DNA from: an uncultured Bacteroidales bacterium
Lineage (GTDB): Bacteria > Bacteroidota > Bacteroidia > Bacteroidales > UBA932
NCBI GenBank assembly: GCA_944323785.1
Contig: CALUTU010000004.1
Span: 62,001 to 126,000, forward strand
Length of the DNA stretch: 64,000 nt
Direction of reading: 5' to 3'
This document shows, piece by piece, positions 56,162 to 64,000 of this stretch. The notes under the pieces are model-generated. The model did not search any database. It was not told the origin of the DNA and saw only the letters and a list, made by a program, of their open reading frames with translations. The first letter of the stretch is position 1. The number at the start of each line of letters is the position of its first letter. Position numbers and translations under genes: made by a program.

Positions 56162-57727
56162 ATGACATTTTTAGCAACACTGGTCGATCTTTCCCGATGG
56201 CAGTTCGCACTTACGGCCATGTATCACTGGCTGTTCGTGCCGCTGACCCTCGGCCTGGGCTTTCTGATAGCCTTTATGGAGACCCGGTATGTGATGACCG
56301 GAGACGAGTTCTGGAAGCGGACCACGAAGTTCTGGATGAAGCTCTTTGCCGTCAACTTCGCAATGGGTGTGGCAACCGGTATCATCCTCGAGTTCGAGTT
56401 CGGAACCAACTGGAGCAACTACTCGTGGTTCGTGGGCGACATCTTCGGTGCCCCGCTGGCCATCGAGGGCATCTTCGCATTTTTCATGGAGAGTACTTTC
56501 TTCGCCGTGATGTATTTCGGCTGGAACAAGGTGAGCAAGAAAGCCCACTTAGTATCCACCTGGCTCACGGCCATCGGTACGAACCTTTCCGCCGTATGGA
56601 TTCTGATAGCCAACGCATGGATGCAGTATCCCGTGGGCATGGAATTCAACCCCGACACGGCCCGCAGCGAGATGGTAGACTTCTGGGCTGTCGTCTCGTC
56701 CCCCGTGGCCATCAACAAGTTCCTGCATTCGGTGACCAACGGCTACGTGCTGGCTTCGGTATTCGTAATCGCTGTATCATCGTGGTTCCTGCTTAAAAAA
56801 CGTGAGACGCTGCTGGCCCGCAAGTCCATCCGTGTGGCCTCCGTCTTCGGAATTATCTCCCTCGCCGTGCTCATCGGCACCGGTGACGGCTCGGCCTACA
56901 ACGTGGCAAGGGTGCAGCCCATGAAACTAGCTGCCATGGAGGGGCTTTACGACGGTTCGGAGAAGGCGCCGCTGGTAGCAGTCGGAGTCCTGAATCCCGA
57001 CAAGGACATCATCGGCGAGGCCGGAGCGGATGAAGACCCTTATCTGTTCGATATCTCCTTCCCCAACATGCTCTCGTTCCTGGCTACCCGTCAGGCCGAC
57101 GGCTTCGTGCCCGGCATCAACGACATCATTAAGGGCGGTTACGAGTTCACCGACCGGGAGGGCAACACCTACATCGAGCCTTCGTTTGCAGAGAAAAAGG
57201 CAATGGGTACGGCAGCCGTGTCGGCTCTGGCAGGCTATCAGGCCGCCAAGGAGGCCGGCGATACTCTGGCAATGGCTCAGAACAGGGCGGTGCTGGAGCA
57301 GAACTTCGACTATTTCGGCTATCACTATATCGAGGAGCCTGAGGACCTGGTGCCCAATGTTCCGCTGGTCTTCTACGCCTTCCATATCATGGTGGCCCTC
57401 GGCATGTTCTTCATCCTGCTCTTCGTTCTCTACATCATCTTCGAGTGGAAGAATCTTACCGTCAGCGACAAGCACAAGTGGCTCCTGTGGCTGGGCATCA
57501 TCAGCGTGCCCCTGGTCTACATCTGCTCCCAGTCGGGCTGGATTGTAGCCGAGGTCGGCCGTCAGCCATGGACCATACAGAACCTGCTGCCCGTAAACGC
57601 GGCGGTTTCCGGAGTCGAGCCGGGCAATGTCCTTACGACCCTTATCATCTTCGCTGTCCTCTTCACGGCCATGCTCTGCGTGGAGATCAGCATCATGCTC
57701 AAACAGATTAAGAAAGGAGGAGAATAA
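56162..57727 (+). CDS. cydA: Cytochrome bd ubiquinol oxidase subunit I
   Basis: 521 residues, about nine membrane helices. The heme ligands start with His in YHWLFVPLTLG; the Met and second His are in the usual helices. The Q-loop region is about 260-350, and GWIVAEVGRQPWTIQ is the family signature. The bd oxidase reduces oxygen at very low tension, useful to a gut anaerobe for scavenging oxygen. Confidence 0.97.
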   Translation: MTFLATLVDLSRWQFALTAMYHWLFVPLTLGLGFLIAFMETRYVMTGDEFWKRTTKFWMKLFAVNFAMGVATGIILEFEFGTNWSNYSWFVGDIFGAPLAIEGIFAFFMESTFFAVMYFGWNKVSKKAHLVSTWLTAIGTNLSAVWILIANAWMQYPVGMEFNPDTARSEMVDFWAVVSSPVAINKFLHSVTNGYVLASVFVIAVSSWFLLKKRETLLARKSIRVASVFGIISLAVLIGTGDGSAYNVARVQPMKLAAMEGLYDGSEKAPLVAVGVLNPDKDIIGEAGADEDPYLFDISFPNMLSFLATRQADGFVPGINDIIKGGYEFTDREGNTYIEPSFAEKKAMGTAAVSALAGYQAAKEAGDTLAMAQNRAVLEQNFDYFGYHYIEEPEDLVPNVPLVFYAFHIMVALGMFFILLFVLYIIFEWKNLTVSDKHKWLLWLGIISVPLVYICSQSGWIVAEVGRQPWTIQNLLPVNAAVSGVEPGNVLTTLIIFAVLFTAMLCVEISIMLKQIKKGGE

Positions 57728-57729
57728 TC

Positions 57730-58830
57730 ATGGACACACTGTATTTTCTGCAACATTACTGGTGGGCGCTGGTAGCCCTCCTCGGAGCGATCCTCGTATT
57801 CCTGCTTTTCGTGCAGGGAGCGCAGGGCCTGCTGCTGCGCACAGCCTCCTCGGAGGATGAGAAGGACCTGGTAGTCAAATACGCCGGGCACAAATGGGAA
57901 ATAACATTCACCACCCTCGTCACCTTCGGCGGAGCGGCCTTCGCCTCCTTCCCTCTGTTCTATTCCACCAGCTTCGGCGGAGCCTACTGGCTGTGGATCT
58001 GTATTCTGCTGCTCTTCGTGATTCAGGCGTTCTCCTTCGAATACCGCAAGGCAGCCGGCAATGTTTTCGGAGCCCGTACCTTCGAGATATTCTTATTCCT
58101 GAACGGAGCATTGGGGACTTTCCTCCTCGGAGTGGCTGTCGGAACATTCTTCACCGGAGGAGCATTCACCGTGGACAAGGTCTCCATCACCGATGCCGCC
58201 TCTCCTGCCATTTCGACCTGGGCCAACGGCTGGCACGGCTTGGATGCCCTCGCTAACCCGATGAACCTGCTTCTGGGAGTGGTGGTATTCCTCGCGGCCC
58301 GTACCCTCGGCCTGCTCTACCTGCTGACAAAGCCGGATGTGGGCGCATTTGCGGATAAATGCCGCAGGCGGCTGAGGATCACCGCCCCCGCATTCGTCCT
58401 GACCTTCGTGGCCTTCGTCCTCTGGCTCTTCATCAGGACCGGCTATGCGGTGGATCCCTCCACAGGCGTAATCTCGCCCGAGCCCTTCAAATATCTGCAC
58501 AATATCCTGCACACCTGGTGGATAGCCGTGGTATTCCTGCTCGGCGTTGTCCTCGTGCTGGCAGGCCTCGGAAGGCATTTCCTCGGCAAGGGCATCAGAC
58601 AGAACTTCTACATCGTAGGTGCAGGCGCACTGCTCGCAGTCTGGGCCATTCTGCTCATAGCCGGATTCAACGACACAGCCTATTATGTCTCGACCGTGGA
58701 CATCCAGGACTCCCTGACCCTCTACAACAGCTCGTCCAGTCTCTTCACCCTCAAGGTGATGACCTGGGTGTCGCTGGCCATTCCATTTGTCATCGCCTAT
58801 ATCGTCTGGATGTGGTGCAAGATGCGGTAA
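57730..58830 (+). CDS. cydB: Cytochrome bd ubiquinol oxidase subunit II
   Basis: 366 residues, about eight or nine membrane helices, beginning two bases after cydA. The first helix region (YWWALVALLGAILVFLLFVQGAQ) and the later HTWWIAVVFLLG are typical. It pairs with CydA to stabilise the heme centre. Confidence 0.95.
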   Translation: MDTLYFLQHYWWALVALLGAILVFLLFVQGAQGLLLRTASSEDEKDLVVKYAGHKWEITFTTLVTFGGAAFASFPLFYSTSFGGAYWLWICILLLFVIQAFSFEYRKAAGNVFGARTFEIFLFLNGALGTFLLGVAVGTFFTGGAFTVDKVSITDAASPAISTWANGWHGLDALANPMNLLLGVVVFLAARTLGLLYLLTKPDVGAFADKCRRRLRITAPAFVLTFVAFVLWLFIRTGYAVDPSTGVISPEPFKYLHNILHTWWIAVVFLLGVVLVLAGLGRHFLGKGIRQNFYIVGAGALLAVWAILLIAGFNDTAYYVSTVDIQDSLTLYNSSSSLFTLKVMTWVSLAIPFVIAYIVWMWCKMR

Positions 58831-58860
58831 AGACAGAAAGGTAGGCATAAGGCATAATAA

Positions 58861-58897
58861 AATCCCGGTCACATCAGATGCGGCCGGGATTCTTCTG
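58861..58897. terminator. Terminator between cydB and the M6 peptidase
   Basis: AATCCCGG (58861-58868) and CCGGGATT (58884-58891) form an 8-bp stem with a 15-base loop. The genes on either side converge, so it may serve both strands; on the minus strand the flank TTTTATTATGCC supplies the T run. Confidence 0.7.
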
Positions 58898-58911
58898 TAT
58901 ATTCAGATAGA

Positions 58912-60744
58912 TTACTGAACGTTCAGTTTGGTGGTGATGGTCTCTACGGACTTGTCGATATATGTCAGAACTGCCTGTACAGTGTGCTCTCCTGCAGTCA
59001 GTTCAACCTCCGTGGTCTCGGGACTTTGTTCCTGACCGTCGAATACCCATGCGATCTCGACAGGAGGATTGTTGCTGTAGCTCAGTTCAAATTTGAATAC
59101 GTCACCTGCATTGTATGAGTCCTCTCTGAGGATGGCATTGACTCCAGCGTCCAGGAACTCCTCAATGGAAGAACCTCCGATCACAGTTAGAGTAAGGGAA
59201 CCGTGGTCGTAGTTGTTGCTGATATTGGAAAGGTTGTATCCAGTTGCATTGCCATTCCAGTCTTCGGCCCTGGGAGTGCTTGAAGAGTTGAAAACTGTTT
59301 TATTGGAAGTTCCGGGGAAGAGGTTGTCGTTGACGTTGGCACTTGCAAATCCGCATGCTTCGATAAGGTCGTAGCATTCGTGATTGGGATAGTTGTTTAT
59401 TGTATTGTTCTCCCATCTGTTGGCGTAGACGCTTGAACGGTCCACATGATATATGGCTATACCGCTGGCACGGCCTGTACCGGTAAGATAAGCATCGTAT
59501 CCATTTCCGTCACGGAATTCATATACGAAAAACTCTCCTTCTGTCTCGGTAGGAGTCCAATAGGTCTTGTCACTGTCCTGAACAGGGGGCAATGTCTTGT
59601 TTCCGGACTCTGTCCATTCCTCCATCTCCGACCAGCCCAGCATATATTTCTCGTAGCTGCTCAGATAGGGAGGGGTACGGCCTTCATTGTTATATGACCC
59701 CTGGTCCATAAGGGACAGGGTGCCCAGTGCGGGGGATTTTCCGCCACTTTTATTATAATCGGCATCGTAAAAGTCGGGCAGACCGATTACGTGTCCGAAC
59801 TCATGCGTAAAAGTGCCTATTCCGGCCATCTGACCGCGACCGTTGTATTCGGAGGTGCAGGCGTATGATGTATTGAGAGATACTCCATCAAGCTTGATGA
59901 CTCCGACAAGATACTCAAACAGCTGCCATTGATGAGGCCATATAGTATAGACTCCACCGCCTTCCGCTTCGTTGCTGCCTGCAAAGAAGAAGAAGATGTT
60001 GTCAACAGTTCCGTTTTTGTCCTGATCGTAGACACTGAAGTCAACGAGATTCTGTGCGTCAGCAATTTTGCAGGCGTCAGCAAGAGCCTCGTATGCTCTG
60101 TCGTCGCCTGCACCGTTATCTCCGTAGTATGACTGAGTCTTCTCCAGAGTGATAGGGCCTATTACATCGAAACTGGGATCGAATACTCCTTTGGAGTTTC
60201 CGTAGTAATAATCATATGAGGAACCGGTGGCTCCATTGTCGCTGTATCCGACTTCGTTGAGTAAGCGATGGAACTGATTCTGAGGATTCTCTACGGTAAA
60301 TCTTATATCAGAGAATTCGATAAGCATTACCAGGAACTGGTGCTTGCCTGTGGCAAGGTCGGGATTGCCTATTCTGGCGATGGACTGTCTTCTTTCATTC
60401 GCAGCTGCAAAAGCAGACTGGGGAGGACGGACTGTTGAAGGAGCTGCAGAGAAAGCGGATGCAAGAGGATTGGCCGTGACTCTGCTTTTGGAGATACTCT
60501 TTGTGCCGTCAGAATTGAAAGAAGCGTAGTAGTAGAATCCGTCAGGGCCCTGTTCTACCAGACGGTTGCCGGATGTAGTCCAGTTCAGGAACTCGTCACC
60601 GTGTATCTGTATTGTGATGGTAGTTCCGTCCGGCTGGGTGACAGTGATAGGATAGGGATACGCTTTTACGGCATATGCCGCGGTCGCAGCGCAGGCAAGC
60701 AGACCGAAAGCAAGTAATATTTTGGTGATAAAGTTATGGTTCAT
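58912..60744 (-). CDS. M6-family secreted metallopeptidase
   Basis: 610 residues with a signal peptide (about 1-25). The prodomain-like N-terminal part (about 30-130) precedes the catalytic domain with the zinc site HEFGHVIGLPDFYD. A C-terminal Ig-like domain (about 530-610; GEHTVQAVLTYIDKS) ends the protein. M6 peptidases are related to immune inhibitor A and cleave extracellular proteins. It lies 4 bases after a BACON lipoprotein on the same strand. Confidence 0.9.
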   Translation of the reverse strand: MNHNFITKILLAFGLLACAATAAYAVKAYPYPITVTQPDGTTITIQIHGDEFLNWTTSGNRLVEQGPDGFYYYASFNSDGTKSISKSRVTANPLASAFSAAPSTVRPPQSAFAAANERRQSIARIGNPDLATGKHQFLVMLIEFSDIRFTVENPQNQFHRLLNEVGYSDNGATGSSYDYYYGNSKGVFDPSFDVIGPITLEKTQSYYGDNGAGDDRAYEALADACKIADAQNLVDFSVYDQDKNGTVDNIFFFFAGSNEAEGGGVYTIWPHQWQLFEYLVGVIKLDGVSLNTSYACTSEYNGRGQMAGIGTFTHEFGHVIGLPDFYDADYNKSGGKSPALGTLSLMDQGSYNNEGRTPPYLSSYEKYMLGWSEMEEWTESGNKTLPPVQDSDKTYWTPTETEGEFFVYEFRDGNGYDAYLTGTGRASGIAIYHVDRSSVYANRWENNTINNYPNHECYDLIEACGFASANVNDNLFPGTSNKTVFNSSSTPRAEDWNGNATGYNLSNISNNYDHGSLTLTVIGGSSIEEFLDAGVNAILREDSYNAGDVFKFELSYSNNPPVEIAWVFDGQEQSPETTEVELTAGEHTVQAVLTYIDKSVETITTKLNVQ

Positions 60745-60748
60745 GGGA

Positions 60749-61462
60749 TTATTCTGTTGTTAATATTATACCTATTTTGTTGTTAGTGTCGTATAGCCAG
60801 ACTTTGTTCCCTTCAATCTTCTCAACGGTGGTGTTGGGGGAGCTGTTTGTGGTGATGACGTCAGTAATATTCTGCTGCAGTCCCAGATATTGTTTGTCAC
60901 CGACTTCCATACTGGTGGGTATACTCTTCACAAAGATATACTTGGGAGGGTTCAGGCTCATGAGCTTGTAATCAAAGGTCTGTCCGCCTACAGCAGTACG
61001 GATGGAATACTGGCTGATATAGTCCTGATAGATGTAGCTCTCCTCGATCTTCTCTCCGTACAGGCCCGGTTCTGTCTCTTCGAGGAATATGGGACGGTAC
61101 AGATCCTCTTTCTCAGAGGCGCTCTGGATTACTACGAGAGTGTCCTTTATGTCTGCGCAGCGGAAGATGACATTGGCCCTGCGCTCTGAAGTTGCGGTGT
61201 TTTCTGTGTAATTGAAAGTCAGAGTGCCGCTTTCATAGGTGTCCTGCTGTGGATCTATGGAGATCCAGCTGGGAGTGTTTACAGAATACGCCTGCGAGCT
61301 GTTCACGTCAACAGTGAAACTGCCGCTGGCTGCATCGACTGTCTTTTCTTTGATGGACAGCTCGATGGAGGCAGAACCCGCTTGATTGTCCTCCCGGCAG
61401 GAACCGAGCAGAAAGGCGGATGCGGCTGCAATCATTAACAGGTAAAATGGTTTGTTGTTCAT
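60749..61462 (-). CDS. BACON-domain lipoprotein paired with the M6 peptidase
   Basis: 237 residues. The lipobox is LLGSC (Cys about 22). A BACON domain follows (about 32-117; TVDAASGSFTVDVNSSQAYSV, NTPSWISIDPQ, VVIQSA). The rest (about 120-237) is unassigned. As first gene of a pair with the peptidase it may hold or present the protease at the cell surface, which is inference. No TAnnTTTG is seen in the 36 bases before it, so it may be read from gcvP upstream. Confidence 0.85.
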   Translation of the reverse strand: MNNKPFYLLMIAAASAFLLGSCREDNQAGSASIELSIKEKTVDAASGSFTVDVNSSQAYSVNTPSWISIDPQQDTYESGTLTFNYTENTATSERRANVIFRCADIKDTLVVIQSASEKEDLYRPIFLEETEPGLYGEKIEESYIYQDYISQYSIRTAVGGQTFDYKLMSLNPPKYIFVKSIPTSMEVGDKQYLGLQQNITDVITTNSSPNTTVEKIEGNKVWLYDTNNKIGIILTTE

Positions 61463-61498
61463 CAGGTTGAAAATAATTATTAATTAGTGATTAGTGTG

Positions 61499-64000
<2,502 letters not shown>

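Noticed and set aside
61463..61498. Promoter for the BACON/M6 pair
   Set aside because: The 36-base gap is AT-rich, but neither TAnnTTTG nor a close variant is found on the minus strand.

Overview
The window is a chromosomal segment from a member of the Bacteroidales (phylum Bacteroidota). The evidence is the recurring promoter signature TAnnTTTG, many lipoproteins with a Bacteroidota-type lipobox (BACON, DUF4270, DUF4465 and PKD-like types), a BtuB/BtuG/BtuH-type vitamin B12 locus, DUF4492 in front of cydAB, a BioG-type biotin pathway, and a NagB/PIG-L fusion protein typical of the phylum. The coding sequence is moderately GC-rich by eye and the intergenic DNA is AT-rich. A gut member such as the Rikenellaceae or a relative would fit, but I cannot place the family from this window alone. 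No phage, CRISPR array, rRNA or intact insertion sequence was seen.

Layout. (1) 1-6496: a tripartite exporter operon (TetR-type regulator end, TolC-type outer membrane protein, lipid-anchored HlyD/YbhG-type adaptor, two ABC ATPases that together equal one fused YbhF, and two ABC-2 permeases). (2) 6577-8755: tRNA-Leu(UAA) followed closely by a large BACON-domain lipoprotein. (3) 8766-17849: biotin synthesis in two blocks (bioD with two small genes; purN-bioB-bioA-bioF-bioG-bioC), separated by a coiled-coil membrane protein and hemW. (4) 17965-24509: fatty-acid and envelope genes (acpP, fabF, DUF4270 lipoprotein, GT5-like protein, ftsX, DUF3098, uppP, lpxH). (5) 24472-27471: DUF4294 protein and the NagB/PIG-L fusion. 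(6) 27682-38475: a ribosomal protein operon that begins at rplP behind its own promoter and runs through the spc and alpha clusters to rplQ. (7) 38479-41296: a lipoprotein gene, a strong terminator and gpmI. (8) 41322-47644: a cobalamin riboswitch and a four-gene B12 capture locus. (9) 47641-52911: an Rpn-family nuclease, a GH29 fucosidase, a ThiL-like protein lacking the kinase motifs, a TlpA-like lipoprotein and an unknown membrane protein. (10) 52998-58830: sufB, an exported C1B peptidase, DUF4492 and cytochrome bd oxidase. (11) 58912-64000: an M6 metallopeptidase with a BACON lipoprotein partner, then gcvP running off the end.

How the genes work together. The B12 locus is one coherent system: a B12-sensing leader controls an outer-membrane transporter and three surface lipoproteins. 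BtuG-like and BtuH-like genes are known B12 binders; the fourth, a PKD-like lipoprotein read from a TTG start, has no known role. The biotin genes supply the whole route from malonyl-ACP methylation to biotin, and their only visible promoter lies in front of purN. The acpP/fabF pair lies just across that promoter region.

Most noteworthy: the ribosomal cluster is broken immediately before rplP; a long palindromic element sits inside the ribosomal operon between rpsN and rpsH; a near-perfect terminator hairpin with a T7 run lies inside the hemW coding sequence; a lipoprotein gene may be expressed by read-through from a tRNA gene; several proteins keep their fold but have lost catalytic residues (ThiL-like, GT5-like, TlpA-like, NagB-like); and a 19-bp perfect inverted repeat lies beside the fucosidase gene.
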